Shown here: one piece after another, positions 27,981 through 37,962 of the stretch
Position numbering within the stretch: the first letter of the stretch is position 1
How the letters are laid out: each line of letters opens with the position of its first letter
Assembly (NCBI RefSeq): GCF_018986735.1
Contig: NZ_CP065521.1
Location: forward strand, 1,426,001-1,490,000
Length of the DNA stretch: 64,000 nt
Direction of reading: 5' to 3'
Source: Schaalia sp. 19OD2882
GTDB taxonomy: Bacteria > Actinomycetota > Actinomycetes > Actinomycetales > Actinomycetaceae
Position numbers and translations under genes: made by a program
The notes under the pieces: model-generated
Database searches by the model: none
Told to the model about the DNA's origin: nothing
What the model saw: the letters and a program-made list of their open reading frames with translations, nothing else

Positions 27981-28011
27981 GGCCCCGGGACCGTCGTCGG
28001 GTCCCGGGGCC
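27981..28011. terminator. Bidirectional terminator hairpin between tdk and aceE
   Basis: GGCCCCGGGACC (27981-27992) pairs perfectly with GGTCCCGGGGCC (28000-28011) around a 7-nt loop. It lies between two convergent stop codons and can serve both. Confidence 0.75.
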
Positions 28012-28048
28012 GTCGCCCTCGTCAATCGGCGATCAGCGAAGACAAAGG

Positions 28049-30790
28049 TCAGTCCTCATGCGTGTCGCCAGCAGCATCGATCGAGCAGTTGAACAGGTCG
28101 TAGCGGTTGATCGCCTCACGCAGGACCGACCGGTCCATGACGCCCTCTTCCACCAGAGCCTGCTGAGTGCGCAGGACGATCGACTCGGCGTCGATGTGGA
28201 AGTGACGGCGCGCCGCGCGACGCGTGTCCGACAGGCCGAAGCCGTCCGCTCCCAACACGTGGTACTTGCCCGGCACCCACTGACGAATCAGGTCGGGCAC
28301 CATCTTGTCGTAGTCGGTGGAGGCGATGAACGGTCCCTCGGCCCCGCCCAGGCGGGTGGAGATGAAGGGCACCTGCGCGGGCTCATCCGGGTGGAGGAAG
28401 TTGTGCTCATCAGCCTCCAAGGCGTCGCGGCGCAGCTCCGACCATGAGGTCACCGACCACACCTGGGCGTCCACGCCCCACTGCTCGGCAAGGATCTTCC
28501 TGGCCTCGACCAGCCACGGCAGGGAGATGCCGGAGCCCATCAACTGCACCTTGTGGCCCACTCCCGAGTGCTCCGCCACCTTGTAGATGCCCTTGAGCAG
28601 GCCCTCACGGTCCAGATTCTCCGGCTCGGCAGGCTGGTGGATCGGCTCGTTGTACACAGTGAGGTAGTACAGGACGTTCGGGTCGCGCCCGTCAGCCGGG
28701 CCGTACATGCGCTGCAGGCCGTCCCACACGATGTGCTTGATCTCGTAGGCGTAAGCCGGGTCGTAGGTGATGAAGCCGTGGTTCGTCGCAGCAATCAGAG
28801 GCGAGTGCCCGTCAAGGTGCTGCAGTCCCTCACCGGTCAGAGTCGTGCGGCCGGCGGTGGCGCCGATGACGAAACCTCGTGCCAGCTGGTCGGCAGCCGC
28901 CCAGAAGGAGTCACCGGTGCGCTGGAAGCCGAACATCGAGTAGAAGATGTAGAAGGGCACCATCGGCAGATCGTGCGTGGCGTAGGCGGTGCCCACGGCC
29001 TGCAGAGCGGCCGCCGACCCGGCCTCGGTGATGCCCGTGTGCAGAACCTGGCCCTGTTCGGACTCCTTGTAGGAGAGCATGAGGTCTGCGTCGACGGCCG
29101 TGTAGCTCTGGCCGTGCGTGTTGAAGATCTTCGCCGAGGGGAAGATGGCGTCCAGACCGAAGGTGCGCGCCTCGTCGGGGATGATCGGCACGAAGTAGCG
29201 GCCGACGTTCTTGTCCTTGAGCAGGTCCTTGAGCAGACGCACCAAGGCCATGGTGGTGGCCACCTCGAGCTGCCCCGACCCCTTGGACAGTGAGTCGAAG
29301 GGTTTGGTGGGAAGCTCAGGCAACTTCGGGTCGCGCTCGTAGCGGCGCTCCGGCACCCATCCGCCGAGCTTGTGGCGCAGTTCCTTCATGTACTGCAGGG
29401 CCGGGTGGTCGGCCGGCGGCGCGTAGTAGGGAGGCTTGTACGGGTCGGCCTCGAGCTGCTCATCCGTGATGGGGATCTGCAGGCGGTCGCGCAGCGCCTT
29501 GGCGTCGTCCAGGGTGAGCTTCTTCATCTGGTGGGTCGAGTTCCGGCCCGCGAAGTTCGACCCGAGGATGTAGCCCTTGATCGTGTGTGCAAGGATGACG
29601 GTCGGCTGGCCGGTGTGCTCCATTGCGGCCTTGTAGGCGGCGTAGACCTTGCGGTAGTCGTGACCTCCACGCTGCAGAGCCCAGATCTGCTCGTCCGTCC
29701 AGTCGGCCACCAGGGCCTTGGTGCGGGGGTCGCGTCCGAAGAAGTGCTCACGCACGTATGCGCCGTCGTTGGCCTTGAAGGTCTGGTAGTCACCGTCCAG
29801 GGTGTCGTTCATGATGTGGACGAGCGCAGAGTCCTTGTCGGCTGCCAGCAGCTGGTCCCAACCTCGGCCCCAGATCACCTTGATGACGTTCCATCCGGCG
29901 CCCTTGAAGAAGGCTTCGAGCTCTTGGATGATCTTGCCATTGCCGCGCACCGGGCCGTCCAGGCGCTGAAGATTGCAGTTGACGACGAAGGTCAGGTTGT
30001 CCAGGCTCTGCTGGGCGGCCAGTTGGAGCATGCCTCGCGACTCCGGCTCGTCCATCTCGCCGTCGCCGATGAAGGCCCACGTGTGCTGCTGGGAGGTGTC
30101 CTTGATGCCCCGCATGTGCAGGTAGCGGTCGAACCACGCCTGGTAGATGGCGGCGGCCGGCCCCAGGCCCAGCGACACTGTGGGGAACTCCCAGAACTCG
30201 GGCAGTTGGCGCGGGTGCGGGTAGGAGGGCAGGCCCTTGGTGGTGGAGACCTGCTGGCGGAAGCCGTCCATCTGCTCCTCGCTCATGCGTCCTTCGACGA
30301 AGGCGCGAGCGTAGGGGCCGGGCGAGGCATGACCCTGGAAGAAGACGTGGTCACCGCCGCCCGGGTGGTCCTTGCCTCGGAAGAAGTGGTTGAGACCGAC
30401 CTCGTACAGGGTGGCCACGGAGGCGTAGGAGGAGATGTGTCCGCCGACCTTGACGCCGGGGCGCTGCGCACGTGTGACCTGGACGGCGGCGTTCCAGCGG
30501 ATCCACCGGCGGAACTGGCGTTCAAGGGCCTCGTCACCGGGGAAGTAGGGTTCGTCCTCGACCGGGATCGTGTTGACGTAAGGGGTCGTGTACTCCTGTG
30601 GGAGCTGGACTCCGGCACGGCGGGCACGGTCGAGCATGTGCAGCAGGATGTACCTGGCCCGCGGCCCGCCCTTCTCGTCGATGAGACCCGACAGGGATTC
30701 CACCCATTCGGCGGTCTCTGCTGGATCATTGTCCGGGACCTGCCGGAGCAGACCGTTGACGACAGGATGGCTCTCGCTCGTGGTGCTCAC
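28049..30790 (-). CDS. aceE: Pyruvate dehydrogenase E1, homodimeric type
   Basis: Thiamine-diphosphate-dependent decarboxylase of the pyruvate dehydrogenase complex. It has 913 residues, single-chain like E. coli AceE. It shows [22 protein letters not shown], the ThDP motif [55 protein letters not shown] and [18 protein letters not shown]. The GTG at 30790 ([11 protein letters not shown]) has GGAGGAAGAGG 6 nt upstream and is chosen over longer in-frame starts. E2 and E3 are not in the window. Its lipoyl-bearing partner would need the lipB/lipA products encoded nearby. It is divergent from DUF3052, a conserved actinobacterial arrangement. Confidence 0.97.
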   Translation of the reverse strand: MSTTSESHPVVNGLLRQVPDNDPAETAEWVESLSGLIDEKGGPRARYILLHMLDRARRAGVQLPQEYTTPYVNTIPVEDEPYFPGDEALERQFRRWIRWNAAVQVTRAQRPGVKVGGHISSYASVATLYEVGLNHFFRGKDHPGGGDHVFFQGHASPGPYARAFVEGRMSEEQMDGFRQQVSTTKGLPSYPHPRQLPEFWEFPTVSLGLGPAAAIYQAWFDRYLHMRGIKDTSQQHTWAFIGDGEMDEPESRGMLQLAAQQSLDNLTFVVNCNLQRLDGPVRGNGKIIQELEAFFKGAGWNVIKVIWGRGWDQLLAADKDSALVHIMNDTLDGDYQTFKANDGAYVREHFFGRDPRTKALVADWTDEQIWALQRGGHDYRKVYAAYKAAMEHTGQPTVILAHTIKGYILGSNFAGRNSTHQMKKLTLDDAKALRDRLQIPITDEQLEADPYKPPYYAPPADHPALQYMKELRHKLGGWVPERRYERDPKLPELPTKPFDSLSKGSGQLEVATTMALVRLLKDLLKDKNVGRYFVPIIPDEARTFGLDAIFPSAKIFNTHGQSYTAVDADLMLSYKESEQGQVLHTGITEAGSAAALQAVGTAYATHDLPMVPFYIFYSMFGFQRTGDSFWAAADQLARGFVIGATAGRTTLTGEGLQHLDGHSPLIAATNHGFITYDPAYAYEIKHIVWDGLQRMYGPADGRDPNVLYYLTVYNEPIHQPAEPENLDREGLLKGIYKVAEHSGVGHKVQLMGSGISLPWLVEARKILAEQWGVDAQVWSVTSWSELRRDALEADEHNFLHPDEPAQVPFISTRLGGAEGPFIASTDYDKMVPDLIRQWVPGKYHVLGADGFGLSDTRRAARRHFHIDAESIVLRTQQALVEEGVMDRSVLREAINRYDLFNCSIDAAGDTHED

Positions 30791-30980
30791 GGATACCTCT
30801 TCCTCCATCTGGACGCGTGGATTGCACACGTCATCGTGCGTACGGGGTCCATTGTCTCGCTTCACTCGAACGTTTGCGAGCCTGACCGGGACTTCCGGCC
30901 CATGAGAAAGGACTCATTGCACTGAGCACAGGCGGCGATCCTCAACCGTCGAGTGGGCCACTTCAGCCCGAGGCGTGCCC

Positions 30981-30986
30981 TACCAT
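30981..30986 (+). promoter_or_regulatory. -10 element of leaderless DUF3052 gene
   Basis: TACCAT, then exactly 6 nt, then the GTG start. No Shine-Dalgarno is visible. Confidence 0.45.
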
Positions 30987-30992
30987 TGGCAC

Positions 30993-31442
30993 GTGACGTC
31001 TGAAGCAGATGGCGCAGCCGCGCCGAATGGAAAAGCAGCCGCTGGATTCCCGGGACTCGGATTCACCCCAGGCCAGGTCGTCCAGGAGTTCTATGTCGAT
31101 GACGACTGCGATGAAGCCCTGAGAACAGCAATTGAAACGGCCACTGGCGAGCCCTTGGTCGATGTCGATCACGGCGATGTGGTCGACGGGGCGATCGTCT
31201 GGTGGCGCTCGGAGGACGCCGAGGAGGATGACTTGGCGGATGTCCTGGTCGATGCGATGACGAACCTTGACGACGGCGGCCAGGTGTGGGTCCTCATCCC
31301 CAAGCCGTCGCGTCCCGGCGCCGTTCCAGTGGCCGACGTCGAGGAGGCTGCGAAGGTGGCTGGGCTCAGTTCTACTTGTGCGGCGTCGGTCGGTCAGGCG
31401 TGGGCGGGGATCCGTCTCACAGCCCGTCCACGAGGGCGCTGA
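30993..31442 (+). CDS. DUF3052 family protein
   Basis: A 149-residue cytosolic protein of unknown function, conserved in actinobacteria and usually beside aceE as here. Recognisable parts are LGFTPGQVVQEFYVDDDCDEALR, TGEPLVDVDHGDVVDGAIVWWRSEDAEEDDLADVLVDAMTNLDDGGQVWVLIPK and the C-terminal AAKVAGLSSTCAASVGQAWAGIRL. The pattern of alternating acidic segment and VWVLIPK strand is typical of the family. The GTG at 30993 follows a -10 hexamer at leaderless spacing. A link to pyruvate dehydrogenase is suggested only by conserved neighbourhood. Confidence 0.85.
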   Translation: MTSEADGAAAPNGKAAAGFPGLGFTPGQVVQEFYVDDDCDEALRTAIETATGEPLVDVDHGDVVDGAIVWWRSEDAEEDDLADVLVDAMTNLDDGGQVWVLIPKPSRPGAVPVADVEEAAKVAGLSSTCAASVGQAWAGIRLTARPRGR

Positions 31443-31629
31443 GTCCCGTTTCTCTCGTGCCGGCAGGAAGTCCGTCCGCGACCCCTGTGGGACCTTTTCG
31501 TGACGAGGGCGCAGCGGCGTCTCCTCGGCGCGCTGCGTGATCTCCACGGGGCGAGGGCGGGGCCGCCCTCGTGCCCACCGTGACGTCTGCCCGCGCGCCC
31601 GCAGGACCGCCCCGCCCGGATTCGCGGGG
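31443..31629. other. Intergenic, several ACGAGGGCG motifs
   Basis: No gene is visible between the convergent DUF3052 and aspA genes. The 9-mer ACGAGGGCG or its complement lies at 31503-31511 and 31564-31572, and another copy is just inside the DUF3052 end (31430-31438). Confidence 0.6.
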
Positions 31630-33138
31630 TCAATCCTGCGAGGGCGACCCGACTGGCTCGTCCTGCCCCTTCGCCCCTTCGGCCTGCGAGGACCCCTCCT
31701 CTGCCTCCTCCCGCACCACGGCCTTGCCCACCAGGCGGCCGCGGAAACGAGGACGAGCAAGATTTTCCGGCGAGAGGATCTGGTCGACCTGATCCTCGGT
31801 GAGCAGCCCGAGCTCAAGGACCACGTCACGCACGGTGCGTCCCTCCGCCGCGGCCTTGCGCCCCACCTTGTCGCCGGCGTGGTGGCCGATGACGTCATTG
31901 AAGTAGGTGACGATGCCGATGGAACCGGTGACATATCCCAGGCACACGTCCTCATTCGCCGTGATGCCGACGACGCAACGCTCCCGTAGTGTCCGGCAGG
32001 CATTGGTGAGCCGCTGGATGGAGGCGAAAAGGGCCTGGGCGATGACAGGCTCCATGACGTTGAGCTGCAACTGTCCTGCCTCGGCCGCCATGGTCACCGT
32101 CTGGTCGTTGCCGATGACGTGGAAACACACCTGGTTGACCACTTCGGGGATCACCGGGTTCACCTTGGCGGGCATGATCGACGACCCTGCGGCCATCTCC
32201 GGCAGGTTGATCTCGTTCAGGCCGGCGCGCGGACCCGAGGCCAGCAAACGCAGGTCGTTGCAGATCTTCGAAAGTTTCACGGCGGTGCGCTTGATGGTGG
32301 CGTGCATCGACACGTAGGCGCCCGTGTCGGAGGTGGCCTCGATGAGGTTCGACGCGCCCTTGACGGGCAGCCCTGTGACCGTGCGCAGGTGGCGGATGAC
32401 GCTCTCCTGGTAGCCGGGAGGGGTGTTCAGACCGGTGCCAATGGCGGTGGCGCCCAGGTTGACCTCCAGCAACAGGTCGGAGTTGTTGACCAGGCGATCA
32501 TCCTCCTCACGCAAAGTGATGGCGAAGGCCATCATCTCCTGGCCGAGGGTCATGGGCACGGCGTCCTGCAGCTGGGTGCGTCCCATGGTGAGGATGTCGG
32601 CGAACTCCTGCCCCTTGGCGGCGAAAGTGTCCGCCAAGTCGTCCACCGACCGTCTCAGCCGGGCGACCTCCCGGTGCAGGGCGATGCGGAAAGCGCTCGG
32701 GTAGGCGTCATTCGTCGACTGCGAGCGGTTGACGTCGTCATTGGGGTGGACGATGTCGTAGCGTCCTTTCGCCTCACCCAGCACCTCCAGGGCGAGGTTG
32801 GCGATCACCTCATTGGCATTCATGTTGACCGACGTGCCGGCCCCGCCCTGGAACTGGTCGATGGGGAACTGGTCCATGCAGCGACCTTCATGCAGGACCA
32901 GGTCGCAGGCGGCGACGATGGCCTCGGCGATGCGCGGCTCCATGACCCGCAGTTCCTTGTTGGCAAGTGCGGAGGCCTTCTTGACCTGGACGATGGCGCG
33001 GACCATCTCGGGTACGTCGGAGATGGTCCTGCCGGAGATCCGGTAGTTCTCCAGTGCACGCAGCGTGTGGATTCCCCAGTACACCTCCGCAGGAACCTCC
33101 CGTGGTCCGAGCAGGTCCTCTTCGATGCGCACGTCCAT
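31630..33138 (-). CDS. aspA: Aspartate ammonia-lyase
   Basis: Reversibly deaminates aspartate to fumarate and ammonia. The 502-residue product follows the aspartase rather than fumarase pattern: [88 protein letters not shown] and the catalytic-loop signature [15 protein letters not shown]. The C-terminal tail ([21 protein letters not shown]) is a low-complexity acidic extension beyond the usual end. GGAAAGGAGCG precedes the ATG. It sits upstream of nothing on its strand and next to sdhCAB; together they could route aspartate to fumarate/succinate for anaerobic fumarate respiration. Confidence 0.95.
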   Translation of the reverse strand: MDVRIEEDLLGPREVPAEVYWGIHTLRALENYRISGRTISDVPEMVRAIVQVKKASALANKELRVMEPRIAEAIVAACDLVLHEGRCMDQFPIDQFQGGAGTSVNMNANEVIANLALEVLGEAKGRYDIVHPNDDVNRSQSTNDAYPSAFRIALHREVARLRRSVDDLADTFAAKGQEFADILTMGRTQLQDAVPMTLGQEMMAFAITLREEDDRLVNNSDLLLEVNLGATAIGTGLNTPPGYQESVIRHLRTVTGLPVKGASNLIEATSDTGAYVSMHATIKRTAVKLSKICNDLRLLASGPRAGLNEINLPEMAAGSSIMPAKVNPVIPEVVNQVCFHVIGNDQTVTMAAEAGQLQLNVMEPVIAQALFASIQRLTNACRTLRERCVVGITANEDVCLGYVTGSIGIVTYFNDVIGHHAGDKVGRKAAAEGRTVRDVVLELGLLTEDQVDQILSPENLARPRFRGRLVGKAVVREEAEEGSSQAEGAKGQDEPVGSPSQD

Positions 33139-33247
33139 GGTCGCTCCTTTCCTCGCCGAACAGAGACTCCACGCATGATGCTAGGTACTGAGGTGCCATG
33201 CGGGGCGGGATTTCGGCTGATTGTGTCCTTCTTCAGATGAGCGGGGC

Positions 33248-33997
33248 TCAGGTGCGTGCCGGGTGCAGGGCGGCACCCCAGCGTTCCTTCGCGACGAGGG
33301 CGGTCGCCCCCAAGTCGACACCTGCCGGGCACACACGCGCGCACTCCCTGTACCCTGAACACGCGCCGAACCACTGGTCGACCGCCGCAGCGACGGCCCT
33401 CGCCCTGCGCCCCCGTTCCAGGGAGGGGATCGGCAGGGACGCAAGGTGCGCCACACGAGCCCCCGCATAGAGGGCCGCCGAGCCGTTCGGACATGCCGCC
33501 ACACAGGCGCCGCACCCGATGCAGGCCGCCAGGTCCAGGGCGGCTTCAGCCACGTCATGGGGCACGGGCAGTGTGTCCGCATCGGGAGCCAGTCCCGTGT
33601 CGACACTCGCAAAGCCACCGGCCAAGGTCACCTCATCCAGTACTCCCCTGTCCACGACCAGGTCACGCACCACCGGATACAGCCCGCTGCGCAGAGGCTC
33701 CAAAGTGATGACCGCTCCGTCACGGCGCTTTCCCACCCTCTGGTGACATGCGGGCAGGTTGTCCCGCCACCCGTGCGGGCGCCCGTCGACCGTGAGTCCG
33801 CAGGCGCCGCAGATCCCCTCGCGGCAGTCGGACTCGAAGGCCACAGGGGCTTTTCCCTGCGAGGTGAGCATCTCGTTGAGGTGGTCGAGCAGCTCCAGGA
33901 CGCTCATCCGCGAATCGCACCCGTCCAGCTCGTACTTCTCGAAGCGGCCCCGAAGCTGCGGGCCGCTCTGGCGCCACACTTTCAGCTTCAGTCTCAT
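33248..33997 (-). CDS. sdhB: Succinate dehydrogenase / fumarate reductase iron-sulfur subunit
   Basis: The 249-residue electron-transfer subunit on the cytosolic face of the membrane. It binds [2Fe-2S] through CREGICGACGL plus the Cys of NLPACHQ, [4Fe-4S] through CIGCGACVAACPNGSA, and the third cluster through CSGYRECARVCPAGVD. ATG 33997 overlaps the sdhA stop. The operon order sdhC-A-B with a single five-span anchor is the menaquinone-type arrangement of Gram-positives. The direction (succinate oxidation or fumarate reduction) cannot be decided from sequence. Confidence 0.95.
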   Translation of the reverse strand: MRLKLKVWRQSGPQLRGRFEKYELDGCDSRMSVLELLDHLNEMLTSQGKAPVAFESDCREGICGACGLTVDGRPHGWRDNLPACHQRVGKRRDGAVITLEPLRSGLYPVVRDLVVDRGVLDEVTLAGGFASVDTGLAPDADTLPVPHDVAEAALDLAACIGCGACVAACPNGSAALYAGARVAHLASLPIPSLERGRRARAVAAAVDQWFGACSGYRECARVCPAGVDLGATALVAKERWGAALHPART

Positions 33998-36006
33998 CGG
34001 TAGCTCCTCGTGGCCACCTGCACGGTCCGGAAATGCAGGTTCTCCTGGTGGTGCACGAACTCGACCGGCTGTGCGGACCCGCCCTCGTCCCCCCAGCCGC
34101 TGGAGTGCCAAGCGGACACACGCATCCATGAGGCGTCGTCGCGCAGGGCCTCACCGTCCTCACTTTGGTGTTCGGCGCGGAAGTGTGCACCGCAGGACTC
34201 CTCCCTGTGCAGGGCGTCCACACAGGTCAACTGGGCCAGCTCCAGGTAGTCGCCGACCCGGGCGGCTTCGACCAGATCCTGGTTCCATTCTCCCGATGTC
34301 CCTGTGACCTGGACGTCCTCGTGGAAGGCGCGCCGAAGGTCCGCAATCTGCCCCACGGCCTCCTGGAGGCCCTGCCGGTCCCGCACGACCCCGCAGTTTC
34401 GATACAGCAGCGCACCCAGTTCTCGGTGGAACTCCTTGGCGGGCACAGCGCCACCTGCGCCCAACAGCGCCTCGGTCCGGGAGTTGACCTCTTCCAGGCC
34501 GGCGCGCACCGCCTGGTCGTCCTCGGCCACAAGGTCCTGACCGAGGAGGCCAGCCAGGTAGTCGGGCACAGTCAGCGGAATCGTGAAGGCGCCGTCCACG
34601 CAGGCGGCCAGAAGGGAGTTCGCGCCGAGTCGGTTGGCTCCGTGGTACGCGGCATTGGCTTCACCTGCGACGAACAGGCCCGGCACATTGCTCATGAGTT
34701 GGTGGTCGACCCACAGGCCACCCATGGTGAAGTGTGCACCGGGAGCGATCCGCATCGGGCGCTCGTAGGGGTCCTCTCCGGTGGCCTCGCGGTACATGTC
34801 GAAAAGGTTCCCATAGCGTTCCGCCACGACCTCGCGGCCCAGGCGTTCAAGCGCGTCGCGGAAGTCCAGGTACACGGAGTTCTTCAGCGGGCCCACGCCG
34901 TGCCCCGCCTCGATGCGCTCGCGGGCGGCGCGTGAGGCGATGTCGCGGGGCGTGAGGTTGCCGAAGGCCGGGTATCGCCGCTCCAGGTAGTAGTGACGCG
35001 CGTCTTCGGGCACATCGCCGGGCGGGCGCTGCTCGTCGGGGTCCGCCGGCACCCAGATGCGCCCGTCATTGCGCAAGGACTCCGACATGAGGGTGGTCTT
35101 GGACTGCCATGTGGCGGACACGGGCAGGGCCGTGGGGTGGAATTGGACGAAGCAGGCAGAGGCGAAGAGCGCGCCCTTGCGGTGGGCGCGCCAGATGGCG
35201 GTCGCGTTGGAGTTCTTCGCCAAGGTCGAGTGGTACCACATGTTCCCGTACCCGCCGGTCGCCAGGACCACGGCATGGGAGCGCAGGACCCGCAGTTCCC
35301 CGGTGCGCATGTCGCGCACGACCACCCCGGCGGCCCTCCCGTCGGCCAGGACCAGGTCGAGCATCTCGTGTCGCACCCACAGTCGTGCGCGTCCGGTTGC
35401 GACCTGTCGCATGAGGGACGAGGACGCCGCCACCTGCAGTTGCTGGCCGGTCTGGCCGCGTGAGTAGTAGGTGCGGGAGACCTGGACGCCGCCGAAGGAA
35501 CGCGTCGACAGGGACCCCCCGTACTCGCGGGCGAAGGGCACGCCCAAGGCGTTCATGTGGTCGATGACCCGCTCCGATTCGCGTCCGAGCCTCCAAGCCT
35601 CCGATTCGCGGGCGCGGAAGTCGCCGCCCTTGACGGTGTCCCGCACGAAGCGTTCGAGGGCGTCCCCGTCCACACGACGGGCCCTGGCCGCGTTGATTCC
35701 GCCCTGGGCGGCCACCGAGTGGGCTCGCCGCGCAGTGTCGTGCAAGGTGACGACGTCCACCGTGTATCCGAGCTCCGCCAGCGCAGCGGCAGCACCTGCC
35801 CCCGCCAGTCCCGTGCCGACGACGACAACGGTGAAACGCCGCCTGTTCCCGGGGCTCACCAGGCGCGCGTTGGCCACGAATTCCTTCCACATGAGGTCGG
35901 GGCTGGTGTCGGGTTCGTGCGGGTCGAGGGTGCCGCCCTCGAGGATGCGCATTTCGGAGTCGAGAGCGTGCCCGGGATCGGCTGCGTGACGGGCGGCGGT
36001 GGTCAT
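33994..36006 (-). CDS. sdhA: Succinate dehydrogenase / fumarate reductase flavoprotein subunit
   Basis: The 670-residue catalytic subunit with covalent FAD. FTVVVVGTGLAGAGAAAALAELGYTVDVVTLHD is the dinucleotide fold. AHSVAAQGGINAARARRVDGD carries the FAD-linking His. FVQFHPTALP and ARERIEAGHGVGP belong to the capping and active site. GLFVAGEANAAYHGANRLGANSLLAACVDGA is the C-terminal FAD loop. It overlaps both sdhC and sdhB by ATGA. The N-terminal about 50 residues before the FAD fold, including the MWKEF segment, are characteristic of the long B-type family. Confidence 0.96.
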   Translation of the reverse strand: MTTAARHAADPGHALDSEMRILEGGTLDPHEPDTSPDLMWKEFVANARLVSPGNRRRFTVVVVGTGLAGAGAAAALAELGYTVDVVTLHDTARRAHSVAAQGGINAARARRVDGDALERFVRDTVKGGDFRARESEAWRLGRESERVIDHMNALGVPFAREYGGSLSTRSFGGVQVSRTYYSRGQTGQQLQVAASSSLMRQVATGRARLWVRHEMLDLVLADGRAAGVVVRDMRTGELRVLRSHAVVLATGGYGNMWYHSTLAKNSNATAIWRAHRKGALFASACFVQFHPTALPVSATWQSKTTLMSESLRNDGRIWVPADPDEQRPPGDVPEDARHYYLERRYPAFGNLTPRDIASRAARERIEAGHGVGPLKNSVYLDFRDALERLGREVVAERYGNLFDMYREATGEDPYERPMRIAPGAHFTMGGLWVDHQLMSNVPGLFVAGEANAAYHGANRLGANSLLAACVDGAFTIPLTVPDYLAGLLGQDLVAEDDQAVRAGLEEVNSRTEALLGAGGAVPAKEFHRELGALLYRNCGVVRDRQGLQEAVGQIADLRRAFHEDVQVTGTSGEWNQDLVEAARVGDYLELAQLTCVDALHREESCGAHFRAEHQSEDGEALRDDASWMRVSAWHSSGWGDEGGSAQPVEFVHHQENLHFRTVQVATRSYR

Positions 36007-36716
36007 GGCGTCACCCCCTGAAGGTGTGAATGGACCAGCACTGCCCCGTCACCTGCGACGACAAGGAGGGCCAGGAGGAACGCAAACGTGCGGACAAGGC
36101 GGCGAGCCTTCACGGAGCTGCCCCCGAGGTCCGCCCATGCCAGCACCAGACCGTGGGCGAGGTGGACTCCCAGTGCCACCAGGGCCAGCGCATAGGTTGC
36201 GGCCATGACGGGCCTGGACAGGGAGGCGACGACATTGGCGGCGGCGTGGTGGGCGGGATCGGGGTGGCGGAAGGTGTCGGATGCCACGAGGGCGCCGACG
36301 GTCAGGTCAAGGATGTGCACGGCGACGAATCCCAGCAGCAGGATCCCGGTGGGAAGCATGAGGCGCGCACCCCATGCCCGAAGGGCCATGCCCTTGGCCC
36401 CTCGCGTACGGGTGCGCAGTCCCCGTCTCCACAGGATCGCTGCGCACAGGAGGTGGACTCCCAGTGCGGCACCCATGACTGCGCGGAATGCCCACAGCAG
36501 CCCTTCGTCGGGCAGGAGTGGTACTCCGACGTGGCGCAGCCACGCGGCGTAGGCGTCCATGGCCGCCGGATCGTGGAGGAGCTTGAGATTGCCGGCCATG
36601 TGGACGAGGACGAAGAGGGCCATCATCAGACCGGAGGCGGCCATGAGCGCCTTGGCCACCCATGTCGGCACGAGCACTTTGCGGCGCTTCACAGGAAGGC
36701 GACCGTGGATCTCCAT
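36003..36716 (-). CDS. sdhC: Succinate dehydrogenase cytochrome b subunit, single-anchor type
   Basis: The 237-residue integral membrane anchor. I count five hydrophobic spans: around residues 20-42 (AKALMAASGLMMALFVLVHMAGN), 72-95, 120-142, 165-190 and 210-230. His residues at VHMAGN, GVHLLC, VAVHILD and LGVHLAHG are placed to ligate two haems b, as in the B. subtilis-type SdhC. No sdhD is present, consistent with one anchor doing the job. It is first in the operon; its stop overlaps the sdhA start. Confidence 0.93.
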   Translation of the reverse strand: MEIHGRLPVKRRKVLVPTWVAKALMAASGLMMALFVLVHMAGNLKLLHDPAAMDAYAAWLRHVGVPLLPDEGLLWAFRAVMGAALGVHLLCAAILWRRGLRTRTRGAKGMALRAWGARLMLPTGILLLGFVAVHILDLTVGALVASDTFRHPDPAHHAAANVVASLSRPVMAATYALALVALGVHLAHGLVLAWADLGGSSVKARRLVRTFAFLLALLVVAGDGAVLVHSHLQGVTP

Positions 36717-36816
36717 GGATGCTCCTCCCCTGCCTCAGGTGGGGCGACTGCATTGTCGCCCCTGGCCCCACCAGCCTATTGCGGCAGCTGCGACCAGGGG
36801 CGTCTTCGGAGGTCGG

Positions 36817-37197
36817 TCAGTCGGGAGTAGCGGCGGCGAGGAGGTCGCCGAGGGTGCGCCATTGGCGGATCTGCTCATCGGGGAAGGAACTGCCGGTTTC
36901 GTGCTCGACCATGGACACGATTGCGTACAGGCCAAGAGTGTCCAGGTCGAGGTCGGTGGCCAGTGCGAGGTCTTCTCGCGCCTCCTGGGGGTCGAGGTCG
37001 GTGTGTTCCAGGACTGCGGTCATGACGGATTCGCGGGCTCGCTCTGCGCGGGTGCGGGCGTCCTCGTCCGTGACGCCGGCGAGCAGGGCGCGGGCCGACT
37101 CCTGGGCGTCGCTTCCGCCAGGTTCCGTCTCTGCGGCGGAGTTGGCCGGTGGTTCCTGCGACAGGGAGTAGCCCAGCAGGTCCGCGATCGTCCCCAT
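36817..37197 (-). CDS. Acyl-carrier-protein-like protein without the phosphopantetheine serine
   Basis: A 126-residue acidic protein. Residues about 50-126 follow the ACP helix pattern: VMTAVLEHTDLDPQEAREDLALATDLDLDTLGLYAIVSMVEHETGSSFPDEQIRQWRTLGDLLAA. The spot of the DSL motif that carries 4'-phosphopantetheine in true ACPs reads DTL here (Thr87). The N-terminal 45 residues are polar and probably disordered. It follows DUF3145 by 33 nt on the same strand with AAAGGA before the ATG. DUF3145 genes sit by type II fatty-acid-synthesis genes in some actinobacteria, to my recollection, but no fab genes are here. A non-carrier structural role is possible. Confidence 0.7.
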   Translation of the reverse strand: MGTIADLLGYSLSQEPPANSAAETEPGGSDAQESARALLAGVTDEDARTRAERARESVMTAVLEHTDLDPQEAREDLALATDLDLDTLGLYAIVSMVEHETGSSFPDEQIRQWRTLGDLLAAATPD

Positions 37198-37230
37198 GCA
37201 GTGGTCCTTTCTCGGTGTCGTGACCGCAGG

Positions 37231-37731
37231 TCAGCTGACCCGGTTGAGCCAGCGGACCGCCACTCCGGCTCCGGCGTAACGGAAGGGTTCGAGTTCGTCG
37301 TCCCACGCCTGTCCGAGGGCCAGATCGAGACCTTCTCGCAGTTCCTCGACGGTGAGGGAGGATTCGAGGGCGGCGCGCACTCGGTCCTCGGGGATGACCG
37401 TGTTGCCGGCGGTGTCGATCTGGGCGTGGAAGATTCCCAAGGAGGGCGTGTGTGACCAGCGCCCGCCGTCGGTGCCGTTGGCCGGTTCCTCGGTGACCTC
37501 GTAGCGCAGGTGCTCCCAGCCGCGCAGGGCGGATGCCAAGCGGGCTCCCGATCCGGCCGGTCCGACCCAAGCGATTTCCGAGCGCACCATGCCGGGCGCT
37601 GCCTCCTGTGGGGTCCACTGGAGGTGGATTTCCTGGTCCAGCGCCGTGCCTGCTGCCCATTCGATGTGCGGGCACAGTGCGGGCGGCGTCGAGTGCACAA
37701 AAAGTACACCGCGGGTGTACGTCCCTCTCAT
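37231..37731 (-). CDS. DUF3145 family protein
   Basis: A 166-residue protein of an actinobacteria-specific family of unknown function. It starts MRGTYTRGVLFVHSTPPALCPHIEWAAGT, the family hallmark. The middle MVRSEIAWVGPAGSGARLASALRGWEHLRYEVTEEP and the end LDLALGQAWDDELEPFRYAGAGVAVRWLNRVS complete it. GGAGGTCACG lies before the ATG. It appears co-transcribed with the downstream ACP-like gene. Confidence 0.9.
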   Translation of the reverse strand: MRGTYTRGVLFVHSTPPALCPHIEWAAGTALDQEIHLQWTPQEAAPGMVRSEIAWVGPAGSGARLASALRGWEHLRYEVTEEPANGTDGGRWSHTPSLGIFHAQIDTAGNTVIPEDRVRAALESSLTVEELREGLDLALGQAWDDELEPFRYAGAGVAVRWLNRVS

Positions 37732-37845
37732 CGTGACCTCCAGTCGGTTGAGGATCGTCTTCCCCTACGTCCTCGCACCACCCGGCGGGTGATCATCCAT
37801 GAGTCACGGCCCGGCCGCGCACGGTTGCCCTCCATTGTGCACGAG

Positions 37846-37880
37846 ACCCCCGCCCTCGTTCCAGTGCCGAGGACGGGGGT
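37846..37880. terminator. Hairpin between the ABC transporter operon and DUF3145
   Basis: ACCCCCGCCCTCG (37846-37858) pairs with CGAGGACGGGGGT (37868-37880) with one mismatch. It is about 80 bp beyond the stop of the sugar-binding protein gene on the minus strand. An almost identical hairpin follows lacI at 42878-42909. Confidence 0.65.
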
Positions 37881-37962
37881 GTCGCGACGAGTCGGGGCGG
37901 GTGGTTGCGGGTCGAGCCTGTGCCGGGAGCCCCGAGCCGGGTCCGGGCTCAGTGGAGTCGGG

